A stretch of 37,908 nucleotides of DNA from an uncultured Granulosicoccaceae bacterium (GCA_937923565.1 CALDTX010000130.1:1-37908), one strand, 5' to 3'. Shown: positions 1-8,937, counted from the first letter of the stretch. Notes: generated by a model from the letters alone, not told the origin. Numbers and translations are program-made.

Positions 1-3000
1 CGGCTTTGCAAAAAACTACAAGCGCTTAGACTAAACACGGTACTCAGAAGTACCAGCCGACCCGCTATCCGTTTTAAGGAGGCTAGTCGAGCTTTTCGGT
101 GCCGGGAAGAACGCAACAACAAAGCCAACACACTTAGTAACAACAAACCTGGCAACGTTGGGTCTTTAGAGCCAGAGGCTGGAGAAACAGAACAACCCCG
201 GCCCGCCAACGCTGTTGTGTATCCATAACTAACCTCTAACACGTCTGCAACGCCATTATTATCAAGATCTGGTAACGCCGCACCTAAACTTGGATCTAGT
301 CTGTCGCTTTGATCGTCAGCAGCACCATCACCGTTGGCGTCTGGATCTCTTGAGTTGATAATGCCATCGAAGTCAATATCAGCTTCTGCAATGAAATCGA
401 CATCAGCACTGTCATCAATGTTGTCGCCATCGATATCCACGCCACCAGTAAAGTCCACATCGACCACATCCGGAATACCGTCCTGATCAATATCGAGCAT
501 GGAATCTTTGACGCCGTCGTTATCGTTATCGATCGAACCACCTTCAACAAGATCTGTTAAGCCATCATTATCAGTATCCAAGTCCAGATGATTTGGAATT
601 TCATCAAGATCGGTATCGGTAATTAATGTAGGTACCGTGGCAATCGTGTCGTCGACACCGTCGTAGTTTTCGTCAACCACATCATCGATACGGCCATCAG
701 CATCTTGATCCCGCTCTGTGCCTTGTGTTTCAACAATATCGAAAAGGCCGTCGTTGTCAGAATCCAAATCAAAAATATCTTTGACGCCGTCTTTGTCGGT
801 ATCAGGAACCGGTAACGGTGCCAACGCCATGGCATCATCTAAGCCGTCGTTATTGAGATCAACAAAATTATCAACCATGCCATCACCATCCTCATCTAAT
901 CCTCCGGCCTCAACCAGATCGGTGATACCGTCATTATCTGAATCTTTATCGCGCCAATGAGGAATTCGGTCTGAGTCATGGTCAGTTAAACCGGCGCTAC
1001 TGGCTATTTCAACCGTGTCGGGTATGCCATCGTTATCGGTATCGAGATCAATCAAATCAGGGACACCGTCTTTATCGAGATCGCTCACTTCATAGCGATC
1101 ATCCACTCCGTTGCCGTTGCTATCGATACCGAATGTCACGTCAACATCGATTGCGTTATCAATGCCGTCATTGTCACTATCAACACCAATTGGCATTACG
1201 GTGGATATGTTCTCTTCTCTGTCGGGTATGCCGTCGTTATCACTGTCGGTGTCTGCATTATTGGGTAATCCGTCTCCGTCGCTATCGTCTCCGCCCTCGA
1301 GCAAATCAGCAATGCCATCGTTGTCGGCATCAACATCCAGATAATCCGGCAAACCGTCACCATCATTATCTTGTGGGTCATAACGATCATCTATGCCATC
1401 GCCATCAAGGTCTTGACCGCCAGTAGCATCCGGGTCTACGACATCATCGATACCATCACCATCGCTATCCTCACCGCTTAAAGTGGGAATATTGGCAGCT
1501 TCCTGAGTGTCTGGAATTCGGTCATTATCGCTATCTTCGTCCAGATGATTAGGTATACCATCGCCATCTTTATCTTCGTCTTTTTCTACAATCGTTAAGA
1601 TGCCGTCATTATCGTCGTCGGGATCAAACAAATCGGGAATGCCATCTTCATCACTGTCGGTGGTAAAACCTTCCTGCGCATTTGTAAGCCCGTCTTTATC
1701 TTCATCACCGTCCGGATCGATGGTAAGCGTTAAGCTTTCAGGTGGCACGCTTTCACCATTAACGCTTATTAGAAAATTAGCGGGTGTCGAGGCGCCTTCA
1801 ATTTCTGGCGGACTCGTGAATACAACCGTATAACTGCCATCCTGATTATCGATAACGTCCGCTAACTCACCCACATCGCTGGTAACTACTACATCGTCAC
1901 CACCTTCATCGATTCTATTGTTGCCGCTATCGAACAACTCAATAGTCAATGTACTTTGCGATTCTCCATCAGCCACTAACGTATCTTCGCTTAAAGACAC
2001 CACCGTGTTTAGCGGATCAGCCGCACCCGTGGTGATCGTAATTTCTACGTCATTAGCAACAGCATCACCATCGATTGTGGCAGTGACTGTTGCAACACCA
2101 ACATCGGTGCTAAAGAACGTTATTTCATAGGTGCCGTCGCCGTTATCAACCACATCACCTTGCAATTCACCTAAATCAGTTTCAAAAACGACGTCACTAC
2201 CACCTTCTGGAATTTGATTACCGTTTGCATCCTGCACTTGCAACGTAACTGTCGAGGTATCGTCGGTGGTAATAAGCTCCGGTGCTGCACTCAATACTGA
2301 ATCATCGGGGGAAACAGCTCCTGGTAAAAACTCTGCAGCGACAGTATTTTCAGCCGGTACCGAATTAATAGTGGCGCTAACAACAACAGGGCCAATCTCT
2401 GTTCCCTGCAAGGTAGCAGAGTAAGTGCCATCGCCATTGTCGGTTACCGGCCCTAATTCGCCTGTATCGCTGGTAAGCACAACATCATCACCGCCTGTGA
2501 GTATCGGATTGCCTCCGGCATCAACAAGTTGCACAGTAACAATCGCTGTTTCATCAATGGGTAAGGTGTCTTTATCGATGCTTAACAAAGAAGTTTCAGG
2601 CTCTACAGCACCGTGGGCGAACTCTACTTGCTGATTCGGACTAATTGACGCTGCGTTTATTGTTGCAGAAACATCGGCTACACCAATAACATCACTGCTT
2701 AGGGTTGCCGTGTAGCGCCCATCGCCATGATCAACAACACTTGATACACTGCCAAGGCTGGTTTGAAACTGTACGGTAGCGCCGCCTGTACTTAAACTAT
2801 TGCCGCCTTCATCCAGTGCATTAACAGTGAGCTCAACCAAACCATCTATGGTTTGCGTGTTCCGGTCAACACTGAATGTGGAACTTGTACCACTGGGATC
2901 GCCAGCGGTAAATTCCACTTGCGCCGTATCGGCTACACTATTGACATTAATGGTTGCACTCACCAACGCTGTTGCAATTGAGTCACTTGACAGCACTGCA

Positions 3001-6000
3001 TTATAAGTTCCGTCACCATTATCAATAACATCACTTAAACTACCTGCGCTGGTATTAATAACAACGTCGTCACCACCCTGCAACAATGGATTTCCATTCG
3101 CATCAATGGCCTGCAAAGTCACTAGAACGGTTTCATCGGTACTTACCGATTGTTGGTCTACCACCAGCGTCGAATTTAAACCGCTGGCTGAACCTGCGAT
3201 AAACTCAACAGATTCAGTATTAGCAACAGCTTCCCCGTTAACGTTAGCACTGAGCATTGCAACACCAATATTGTTACTGGATAAGCTAGCGGTATAAGTA
3301 CCATCCTGATTATCGGTCACAGACGTTAACGTCCCCAGAGATGTAGTAATAGTTACAGTGTCTCCGCCTACCACTAAATTGTTACCAAAGGAATCATTAA
3401 CCTGTACAGTGACTTGCGCCGTTTCTTCTATGCTGGCTATAGCTTTATCACTGGACAATTCAGAACCCGAACCCGAGGAAGCGCCAGCGGTAAATATCAC
3501 CTCTTCAACGTTACTCACGGCAGCGCTATTAACAGTTGCTGTAACACTTGCCAACCCGCTGCTTGTACTGGACAACGTGACTTCATAACTACCGTCGCTG
3601 TTATCAACAACACTGCTGACAGTGCCCAGTGATGTATAAAATTCGACGGTATCACCACCTGAAGTCAGACGATTTCCGTTCGCGTCGAAAAGCACAACCG
3701 TTAATAGGGTTGAATCATCGGTTGTTAAGGTGTTGTCTTGTGCCGACAAACTTGAGTTAGTCGCGCTGGCAGCACCAGCCACAATGGTTATGGTTTCGGT
3801 ATCGTTTATAGGATCGCCATTGAGCGTAGCAGTGATGTCGGCCTCACCCGCTAGTGGGCTATTAAACACAGCTGTATAACTACCATCGCCATTATCGGTT
3901 ACGGATCCAAGCACACCGAATGTTGTACTGATAACAACGTCGTCCCCACCAAAACCTATACGATTGCCACCAACATCGTAAGATTGCACGGTAACCGTTG
4001 TTAGGTCATCTGTGCTAATTGTTGCATCAGCAACTTCCAAAGTACTTGTTTGGCTGCTGGGCGCACCAGCAGAGAACTCTACGGTTTCTGTATTGCTAAT
4101 AGCCATACCGTTCATGGTGGCAGATACAATCGATGTCCCTGAACTTAAGCTATTAAGCGTTGCACTGTATGTTCCGTCTCCGTTATCTATAGCCATGGAA
4201 ACGGTACCGAATGTTGTACTTATTTGAACGTCGTCTCCACCACCTTCATCAACATTGTTACCAAAGGCATCTTTAGATTGAATACTAACAATTACGGTGT
4301 CGCCTGCTCTGGCAGCGTTAGTACTAACCGATAACACGGCGCTACCATCGTCTACAGGCCCGGCTGTAAAAGCAACTGATTCAGTGTCTGTTAAAAGCTC
4401 ACCATTAACAGTGGCGGTTACTTGCGCAATGCCAACAACCGTATCCGTTAACGTTGCGCTGTAAGTGCCATCACCATTATCAGTTACAGTGCCTACTGTT
4501 CCACTGCTTGAACTAATCGTCACAGGTTCACCACCAATGGTTAATGGCGTACCATTTGTATCGATAGACTGCACAGTAACTAAGGTGCTATTACCAACCA
4601 CAACGGCGTTATCATCAACCATTAATGTTGATTGATCGCCTGAACCCTGCAATACGTAATTTACAGTGGCGGTATCAGTCAGTGGGTTTCCATCTAAGGC
4701 CGCTGAAATTGTTGCCACACCAGCCGTAAGCGGTGCCGTTAATACGGCACTGTAGGTACCATCAAGATTATCAGTAACAGGCCCTAATGTACCGAAATCG
4801 GTACTTAACGTTACCGTGCCCCCGCTGGTATTAAAAATTTTATCAACGCCGTCTTTTAGTTGAACGGTTACAACAGACTCTGCAACACCATCCGCTGTTT
4901 GCGTTTCTGGATTTACATCCACAGTGGACAAAACCGTACTGGCAACCTGAATATACAGGTTATAGAAATTGCTCAGACCGTCCGGGTCTTCAAGCACTAT
5001 CGTTAAGTCTCTGTCGGCTAGCGCAACTGAATTACTGTAACTTAGCTGCTGCACCAAGGACTGCACAGCTTCATGTGTGGCACTGGTGGAAATAAAATTT
5101 ATTTTAAGCGCACTACCGATACCGGTAAACGTACTATCAATAGTGCCAATAGGTACAGATTCATAAGATACGATATTACCGGACACGCTTATTTGTCCCT
5201 GACCAATACCTTCAGACACGATGCCTAACGTTTCGTTTGAGTAGTCAGAGTTCGCTAAGCTCAATAACAGGCTACCGCCATCAAAATTTGGGTTGTTGGT
5301 ATCGCTGACTACGGCATCTTGTGAAACATCAACAACTATTGTTGAACCGATCGTTGTGTAAGGCGTGCGGTCGTCAGCCACAAAATCAATTATTGGCGCC
5401 TCCGGATCAGGAACAACAAAATTTATCGTGTAATAACTATTTCCGGCTACACCGGTTGTGTCCCTGATTTCAAATGTTATTGGGTAAACACCCGGGTCCA
5501 AACCCGAACCAACAACACCCGGATCAAATATGTATTGGTTATCTGTAGGTTCGCTTAACGCGCTTTGTGCTGTGCCCAACCCACTGGTATCAATAGCGCT
5601 ACCGGGAAATTCAAATTCAAACGTATCTCCCTTGGCAACAACAACAACGCCCGAGTCGGATACGTTAACCGGGGTAGTAAATTCTACGGCTGCGTTGTTG
5701 CGTAAATCGAGAATGAAGTCGACATGCGTTTTAGACTTTATGTTGCCACTTTCATCGATGTCTTCAGCGAGAATACCTGCACTATACAAGCCCGGCGTTC
5801 TTGAACCCGCGTTCTGCCAAGTCATCAATCCGGTGTAGGTATCAATGCTTAGGCCGTCAAGATTCACGCCACCACCTAGTTCTGAAAATGTGGCTAGCCT
5901 GTATTCAACGGAATCACCGTCCGGATCAAGCGCATTAACGTCGAAGGTCCAATCAGTAATGGGTGTTACGCCATCTTCAGATACTTGCGACACCTCATAA

Positions 6001-6485
6001 ATAATCGGGAATTCAAGGTTGGGTGATTGGTTACCATCGGTTAGCAAAATATCTGACTGGATATACCAAGAGCCATTGGCATTGTTTTCGAGAGTGCCGA
6101 TGCGCGCATTACTGTTATAAGCAAGACTGTATGTTGTTGTTAGGTCTAAATTGCTTATGCTGTATATTGTGGTTTGAAACGCGTAGTCGGAGTCTTCTGC
6201 TGTTTCTGCGCCACCAACAAATATAATCTCATTACTGGTTTGCACAACAGGCGATGATGCAGGTGTCATTTCAAGGCTTGGCTCACCAACAAAGTCGCTG
6301 CGCCAAACGGTTTTCATCGTAACAGTTACATCATCAACGCTACCATCACTGTCTAAATCCAGAGCTTGCCAGGAAATAGAACCGCCTCTGAAGTGAGAAG
6401 CATTCGCGACTGTTACTGTTAGTCCCAGTAAAACTGATAAGCACAGCGAGCTAATTCGAGCCATGCTTAGTCCGAAAATTCTCAT
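1..6485 (-). CDS. Giant secreted repeat protein with Ig-like array, TSP3-type calcium-binding region and C-terminal sorting signal (3' end outside window)
   Basis: Reading the minus strand from an ATG at 6485, the frame stays open for all 2161 codons to the window edge; I checked most lines triplet by triplet. A GGGGA ribosome site lies about 7 bases upstream. Residues 1-29 are a signal peptide ending VANA, followed by SHFRGGSISW, a motif I associate with N-terminal regions of large secreted proteins. Residues about 150-260 look like cadherin/He-PIG domains (DPDGDSVEYRL, TGLMTWQ). About 11 Ig-like repeats of roughly 97 residues (GGDDVV, DNGDGTY) occupy about 517-1575. About 1585-2080 is a DxDxDG-rich, thrombospondin type 3-like region. 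C2098 starts a GCSV...DPTLP, hydrophobic, basic tail resembling the JDVT-CTERM class of sorting signals. The frame then continues into a second hydrophobic stretch ending LSAC (C2156). Likely a calcium-stabilised surface adhesin; ligand unknown. Confidence 0.88.
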   Translation of the reverse strand, partial: MRIFGLSMARISSLCLSVLLGLTVTVANASHFRGGSISWQALDLDSDGSVDDVTVTMKTVWRSDFVGEPSLEMTPASSPVVQTSNEIIFVGGAETAEDSDYAFQTTIYSISNLDLTTTYSLAYNSNARIGTLENNANGSWYIQSDILLTDGNQSPNLEFPIIYEVSQVSEDGVTPITDWTFDVNALDPDGDSVEYRLATFSELGGGVNLDGLSIDTYTGLMTWQNAGSRTPGLYSAGILAEDIDESGNIKSKTHVDFILDLRNNAAVEFTTPVNVSDSGVVVVAKGDTFEFEFPGSAIDTSGLGTAQSALSEPTDNQYIFDPGVVGSGLDPGVYPITFEIRDTTGVAGNSYYTINFVVPDPEAPIIDFVADDRTPYTTIGSTIVVDVSQDAVVSDTNNPNFDGGSLLLSLANSDYSNETLGIVSEGIGQGQISVSGNIVSYESVPIGTIDSTFTGIGSALKINFISTSATHEAVQSLVQQLSYSNSVALADRDLTIVLEDPDGLSNFYNLYIQVASTVLSTVDVNPETQTADGVAESVVTVQLKDGVDKIFNTSGGTVTLSTDFGTLGPVTDNLDGTYSAVLTAPLTAGVATISAALDGNPLTDTATVNYVLQGSGDQSTLMVDDNAVVVGNSTLVTVQSIDTNGTPLTIGGEPVTISSSSGTVGTVTDNGDGTYSATLTDTVVGIAQVTATVNGELLTDTESVAFTAGPVDDGSAVLSVSTNAARAGDTVIVSIQSKDAFGNNVDEGGGDDVQISTTFGTVSMAIDNGDGTYSATLNSLSSGTSIVSATMNGMAISNTETVEFSAGAPSSQTSTLEVADATISTDDLTTVTVQSYDVGGNRIGFGGDDVVISTTFGVLGSVTDNGDGSYTAVFNSPLAGEADITATLNGDPINDTETITIVAGAASATNSSLSAQDNTLTTDDSTLLTVVLFDANGNRLTSGGDTVEFYTSLGTVSSVVDNSDGSYEVTLSSTSSGLASVTATVNSAAVSNVEEVIFTAGASSGSGSELSSDKAIASIEETAQVTVQVNDSFGNNLVVGGDTVTITTSLGTLTSVTDNQDGTYTASLSSNNIGVAMLSANVNGEAVANTESVEFIAGSASGLNSTLVVDQQSVSTDETVLVTLQAIDANGNPLLQGGDDVVINTSAGSLSDVIDNGDGTYNAVLSSDSIATALVSATINVNSVADTAQVEFTAGDPSGTSSTFSVDRNTQTIDGLVELTVNALDEGGNSLSTGGATVQFQTSLGSVSSVVDHGDGRYTATLSSDVIGVADVSATINAASISPNQQVEFAHGAVEPETSLLSIDKDTLPIDETAIVTVQLVDAGGNPILTGGDDVVLTSDTGELGPVTDNGDGTYSATLQGTEIGPVVVSATINSVPAENTVAAEFLPGAVSPDDSVLSAAPELITTDDTSTVTLQVQDANGNQIPEGGSDVVFETDLGELQGDVVDNGDGTYEITFFSTDVGVATVTATIDGDAVANDVEITITTGAADPLNTVVSLSEDTLVADGESQSTLTIELFDSGNNRIDEGGDDVVVTSDVGELADVIDNQDGSYTVVFTSPPEIEGASTPANFLISVNGESVPPESLTLTIDPDGDEDKDGLTNAQEGFTTDSDEDGIPDLFDPDDDNDGILTIVEKDEDKDGDGIPNHLDEDSDNDRIPDTQEAANIPTLSGEDSDGDGIDDVVDPDATGGQDLDGDGIDDRYDPQDNDGDGLPDYLDVDADNDGIADLLEGGDDSDGDGLPNNADTDSDNDGIPDREENISTVMPIGVDSDNDGIDNAIDVDVTFGIDSNGNGVDDRYEVSDLDKDGVPDLIDLDTDNDGIPDTVEIASSAGLTDHDSDRIPHWRDKDSDNDGITDLVEAGGLDEDGDGMVDNFVDLNNDGLDDAMALAPLPVPDTDKDGVKDIFDLDSDNDGLFDIVETQGTERDQDADGRIDDVVDENYDGVDDTIATVPTLITDTDLDEIPNHLDLDTDNDGLTDLVEGGSIDNDNDGVKDSMLDIDQDGIPDVVDVDFTGGVDIDGDNIDDSADVDFIAEADIDFDGIINSRDPDANGDGAADDQSDRLDPSLGAALPDLDNNGVADVLEVSYGYTTALAGRGCSVSPASGSKDPTLPGLLLLSVLALLLRSSRHRKARLASLKRIAGRLVLLSTVFSLSACSFLQS
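93..197 (-). other. C-terminal sorting signal (Cys + DPTLP + hydrophobic + basic), JDVT-CTERM-like
   Basis: Residues 2097-2131 of the giant protein read GCSV, then KDPTLP, about 13 mostly Leu/Val residues, then RSSRHRK. A Cys/Pro motif, a membrane span and a basic cluster form the tripartite plan of the CTERM sorting signals handled by rhombosortase-, exosortase- or MrtJ-type proteases. The GC...DPTLP wording is what I remember for JDVT-CTERM; that naming is from memory and not searched. The signal is normally the very end of a protein, but here the frame continues. Confidence 0.65.
243..1735 (-). repeat. Acidic DxDxDGxxD calcium-binding repeat region (TSP3-like)
   Basis: On the minus strand this region translates into roughly two dozen Asp-rich motifs of the type DxDNDGIxD and DxDGDGxxD, separated by short IPD/VDD-type linkers. 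On the plus strand it is seen as repeating atc-gcc-atc triplets. Thrombospondin type 3 repeats bind Ca2+ through these loops, so the segment is probably a rigid, calcium-dependent spacer between the Ig-like array and the C-terminal sorting signal. It ends at DLDNNGVADVLEVSYGY. Confidence 0.82.
1760..4935 (-). repeat. Eleven tandem Ig-like (invasin D3-like) domain repeats
   Basis: The complement of the motif DNGDGTY recurs near 1835, 2137, 2432, 2720, 3011, 3303, 3593, 3885, 4175, 4470 and 4763, a spacing of about 290-300 bases (near 97 codons). Each unit also has a TVTVQ...DAGGN strand and a GGDDVV turn. The pattern matches the invasin D3/bacterial Ig-like fold used as stalk domains in adhesins. 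Units differ at many positions, so this is a diverged domain array, not a recent DNA duplication. Confidence 0.85.
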
Positions 6486-6614
6486 TTTTTTTCCCCGAAT
6501 GCGATATGTGTTCTTATCGGTCTGTTATCGCCAGCACTAAGGGCTTGAGTGTTACGTCAAGTCTGTAACGGGGAAGTATCGTTAATGCATTGATGTTTAT
6601 TGAAATTTAGTTCG

Positions 6615-6995
6615 TTACTTTGAATCCAGAACGGCATAAGTGAGTTCAACGTTCCACTTCGAATCTCGTTTCGTTTTGTTACTCCACATAAAGCATTGCT
6701 CTGTTACTTCTTCAACAACGAAGCTGCCTGCAAATTCTGAGATATTTACCTGTTTTATTGGAAATTTTGTAGCGTTGTCTGTGTGATAGTGAATATTAAA
6801 GTTAAGCTTATGTACCGAGGAAAATTCAAAACTTACCTGTTCCCCCAAAGCAAACGTTTCACAAAACTCGCCCATTGCATTAACTGCACCGTGCATAGTT
6901 ATCGTTTTGTTCGATGGTTCTGCTGTTTTAGACGCCACATAAACCGGCAAAAGCATTGAAATACCGGCCACTGTATAAATAAATAGCTTACGCAT
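6615..6995 (-). CDS. Small secreted hypothetical protein, two cysteines
   Basis: 126 residues with an N-terminal signal peptide (MRKLFIYTVAGISMLLPVYVA, cleavage near residue 21-25). The mature part is short and looks beta-rich, with strands VSFEFSS, KLNFNIHYH and GSFVVEEV and only two cysteines, C45 and C101, which could form a periplasmic disulfide. It lies 129 bases upstream of the giant surface-protein gene on the same strand, so the two might be co-transcribed. I do not recognise the family; the pattern is loosely like a small secreted beta-sandwich domain. The start ATG has no strong ribosome site. That the ORF is real is likely given the clean signal peptide, but its function is unknown. 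Confidence 0.6.
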   Translation of the reverse strand: MRKLFIYTVAGISMLLPVYVASKTAEPSNKTITMHGAVNAMGEFCETFALGEQVSFEFSSVHKLNFNIHYHTDNATKFPIKQVNISEFAGSFVVEEVTEQCFMWSNKTKRDSKWNVELTYAVLDSK

Positions 6996-7208
6996 GTTTC
7001 GAACTGCTTAATAAAATTAAGTGAAACTCGGCGCAAATTGGGTACCAGAAAAATCAAACTTTACGTTGTAGCTAACCTATAAAAATTTTGGCCTCTCACA
7101 ATGGGTCAACAATTGGACACAATAATTTTTCCAGTGGAGCACTAATACAGATTGGATCAGTGACAAAAAATGACCGATCAAAAAACAAATGCAAATAGGC
7201 ATTGAATT

Positions 7209-7217
7209 TTATCCACA
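7209..7217 (+). promoter_or_regulatory. DnaA box upstream of dnaA
   Basis: TTATCCACA is a perfect match to the consensus TTATNCACA. It lies just after TTGAAT (7202-7207), which with a weak TTAAAG at 7225-7230 could be a -35/-10 pair spaced 17 bases. If that promoter is real, the box would sit between the two hexamers, the usual arrangement for DnaA autorepression. The box is seen; the promoter is inferred. Confidence 0.75.
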
Positions 7218-7264
7218 GGATAGCTTAAAGTGCTGTCCCGGCCGACGATTTAGCGACCGTAAAT

Positions 7265-7316
7265 TCATGCAAGTCTTAAGCATGATCACCACCGACTGAT
7301 GCCTTAACCTCAGTCG
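7265..7316 (+). promoter_or_regulatory. Two adjacent stem-loops in the dnaA leader
   Basis: TCATGC/GCATGA (6 bp, 9-base loop, 7265-7285) is followed 7 bases later by CGACTGA/TCAGTCG (7 bp, 10-base loop, 7293-7316), ending 22 bases before the AGGAG ribosome site. Neither is followed by a T-run, so they are not typical terminators. They could be operator palindromes or mRNA leader structures controlling dnaA. Confidence 0.45.
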
Positions 7317-7349
7317 CCTCTATATGCATGTTGATTTTAGGAGCTAGTC

Positions 7350-8738
7350 TTGTCTGCACCACTGTGGGATCGTTGTCTGTCTTTATTGGAAGCTGAGCTA
7401 TCTGAGCAACAGTTGAACACATGGATACGACCACTACAGGCACATGAAGCGGACAGTGGACTCAAAATTATGGCACCTAATCGATTCGTGCTCGATATGG
7501 TCCAAAACAACTTCTACCCGCGCATAAAAGAAATCGCTGCATCGCTGTCTGAATTTGATGGCGTTAAGGTCGACCTTATAATAGGTACTGGTGGAGCGTC
7601 TCTGCGCATACCTTCGGCGAACGACATTGCTGCACCTGTCACTCAGTCAGCAGAGGGTAGACGAGCTAAGTCCCCTGCTCTTTCGCATATTGCTAGCAGC
7701 CTACCCACGCAGACGCATAAATCCAATTTAAAGCCCGAGTTTACTTTTGAGTCTCTTATTGAGGGTAAATCAAACCAGCTTGGGCGAGCTGCTGCCATGC
7801 AAATAGGCACAAGCCCCGGTTCTGCCTATAACCCGTTTCTTATTTACGGTGCTTCAGGGTTAGGTAAAACACATCTTATGCAATCGATCGGGCATGTGAT
7901 TTTAAAAAACAAGCCGAATGCGAAAGTACTGTATTTGAATTCTGAACGTTATGTTGCTGAAATGGTGCAAGCACTGCAACACAGAAAAATGAATCAATTC
8001 AAGCAGTACTACCGAACTCTTGACGCACTACTTATCGACGATATCCAATTTTTCGCCGGCAAAGAACAAACCCAGGAAGAATTTTTTCATAACTTCAACG
8101 CCCTCTTCGAGGATGGACAACAAATCGTTCTTACCTGCGACCGTTATCCAAAAGAAGTCAATGGTTTGGCAGATCGTTTGAAAACGCGTTTTGGTTGGGG
8201 CTTGACTGTCGCTGTAGAGCCACCAGAACTGGAAATGCGCGTGGCTATTCTGCAAAGCAAGGCTGAACTCGCTGGTTATGAGCTCTCTTCAGAAGTTAGC
8301 TTCTTTATCGCCAAGCGTATTCGATCGAACGTACGGGAACTCGAAGGCGCCTTGAGGCGAGTTATCGCTAGTTCTGAACTCACCGGTGCACCGATTACCA
8401 TGGATTTCGCTAAAGAAGCCCTGAGTGACCTGCTGGCGGTACAAGCAAAGCTCGTCACCATCGAAAATATACAAAAAACCGTAGCGGAATATTATAAGAT
8501 CCGATTATCTGATCTTTCCGCCAAAACTCGGTCACGCTCTATCGCCCGCCCACGACAAGTTGCGATGAGTTTGTCTAAAGAGTTAACGAGTAAAAGTCTT
8601 CCGGAAATCGGTAAGGCATTTGGTGGTCGTGACCACACAACAGTGATGCATGCTTGCAGAAAAGTCACTGAACTCAAGGAATCTGATTCAGCGATTAAAG
8701 AAGATTATGCTAACTTAATGCGGATTCTCACAGCGTAA
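7350..8738 (+). CDS. dnaA: Chromosomal replication initiator DnaA
   Basis: 462 residues, normal length. DnaA binds DnaA boxes at oriC, oligomerises on ATP and melts the origin. Domain I (1-80) carries the WIRPL motif. The AAA+ core begins with FTFESLIEGKSNQ near 132, with Walker A GASGLGKT at 167-174 and Walker B LLIDDIQFF near 227-235. The C-terminal DNA-binding domain has the signature GRDHTTVMHACRKV. The start is TTG with AGGAG six bases upstream; the nearby ATGs at 7324 and 7328 are out of frame. It is followed by the putative oriC and then dnaN. Regulation is probably autogenous through the upstream DnaA box. Confidence 0.98.
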   Translation: MSAPLWDRCLSLLEAELSEQQLNTWIRPLQAHEADSGLKIMAPNRFVLDMVQNNFYPRIKEIAASLSEFDGVKVDLIIGTGGASLRIPSANDIAAPVTQSAEGRRAKSPALSHIASSLPTQTHKSNLKPEFTFESLIEGKSNQLGRAAAMQIGTSPGSAYNPFLIYGASGLGKTHLMQSIGHVILKNKPNAKVLYLNSERYVAEMVQALQHRKMNQFKQYYRTLDALLIDDIQFFAGKEQTQEEFFHNFNALFEDGQQIVLTCDRYPKEVNGLADRLKTRFGWGLTVAVEPPELEMRVAILQSKAELAGYELSSEVSFFIAKRIRSNVRELEGALRRVIASSELTGAPITMDFAKEALSDLLAVQAKLVTIENIQKTVAEYYKIRLSDLSAKTRSRSIARPRQVAMSLSKELTSKSLPEIGKAFGGRDHTTVMHACRKVTELKESDSAIKEDYANLMRILTA

Positions 8739-8753
8739 AAGTTCTGTATTAGC

Positions 8754-8830
8754 TGTGGATAACCTATTCACAGTTTTACAACATGTACAGATGCCTAGAG
8801 TTATCCACAAAGCATACACAGGTATCCACA
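8754..8830. promoter_or_regulatory. DnaA box cluster in oriC
   Basis: Perfect boxes are TGTGGATAA at 8754-8762 (minus orientation) and TTATCCACA at 8801-8809 (plus). Boxes with one mismatch at the first base are CTATTCACA at 8764-8772 and GTATCCACA at 8822-8830. GCATACACA at 8812-8820 has two mismatches. Three of the stronger sites point toward dnaN and the AT-rich region. Confidence 0.8.
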
Positions 8831-8922
8831 GAAGTTAAACAATAGATATACATACAAGAAATAGTACTTAACTTATTGATATATTTATATTTTATTGAGT
8901 TGTAAACAGACTTGTTAATCAC

Positions 8923-8937
8923 TAATAGTAGTAATAA
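8923..8937 (+). promoter_or_regulatory. Candidate DnaA-trio element
   Basis: The sequence reads TAA TAG TAG TAA TAA, five in-phase triplets starting TA, in the AT-rich half of the putative origin. DnaA-trios (repeats of the TAG type) are where DnaA filaments load on single-stranded DNA in Bacillus. It lies about 90 bases from the nearest strong DnaA box, farther than the classical arrangement, so this is tentative. Confidence 0.35.

Larger units (their letters stand above)
6996..7349. other. Intergenic region upstream of dnaA
   Basis: These 354 bases separate the minus-strand secreted genes from dnaA and should carry divergent promoters. They contain one perfect DnaA box (7209-7217), two adjacent stem-loops (7265-7285, 7293-7316) and the dnaA ribosome site AGGAG (7339-7343). 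A small inverted repeat, CTTAA/TTAAG, lies near 7008-7022. No ORF or RNA gene is apparent. The rpmH-rnpA genes often found divergent to dnaA in this class are absent. Confidence 0.6.

Noticed and set aside
243-1735. Regularly repeated short sequences that could suggest a CRISPR array or DNA satellite
   Set aside because: The repetition follows a codon frame on the minus strand (Asp-rich calcium loops) and spacing varies; there is no fixed repeat-spacer structure.
718-4227. Plus-strand open frames rich in Ser/Pro/Leu (for example around 718-960, 1111-1344, 2425-2634)
   Set aside because: They are mirror frames of the Asp/Thr-rich minus-strand protein; no ribosome sites and no family resemblance.
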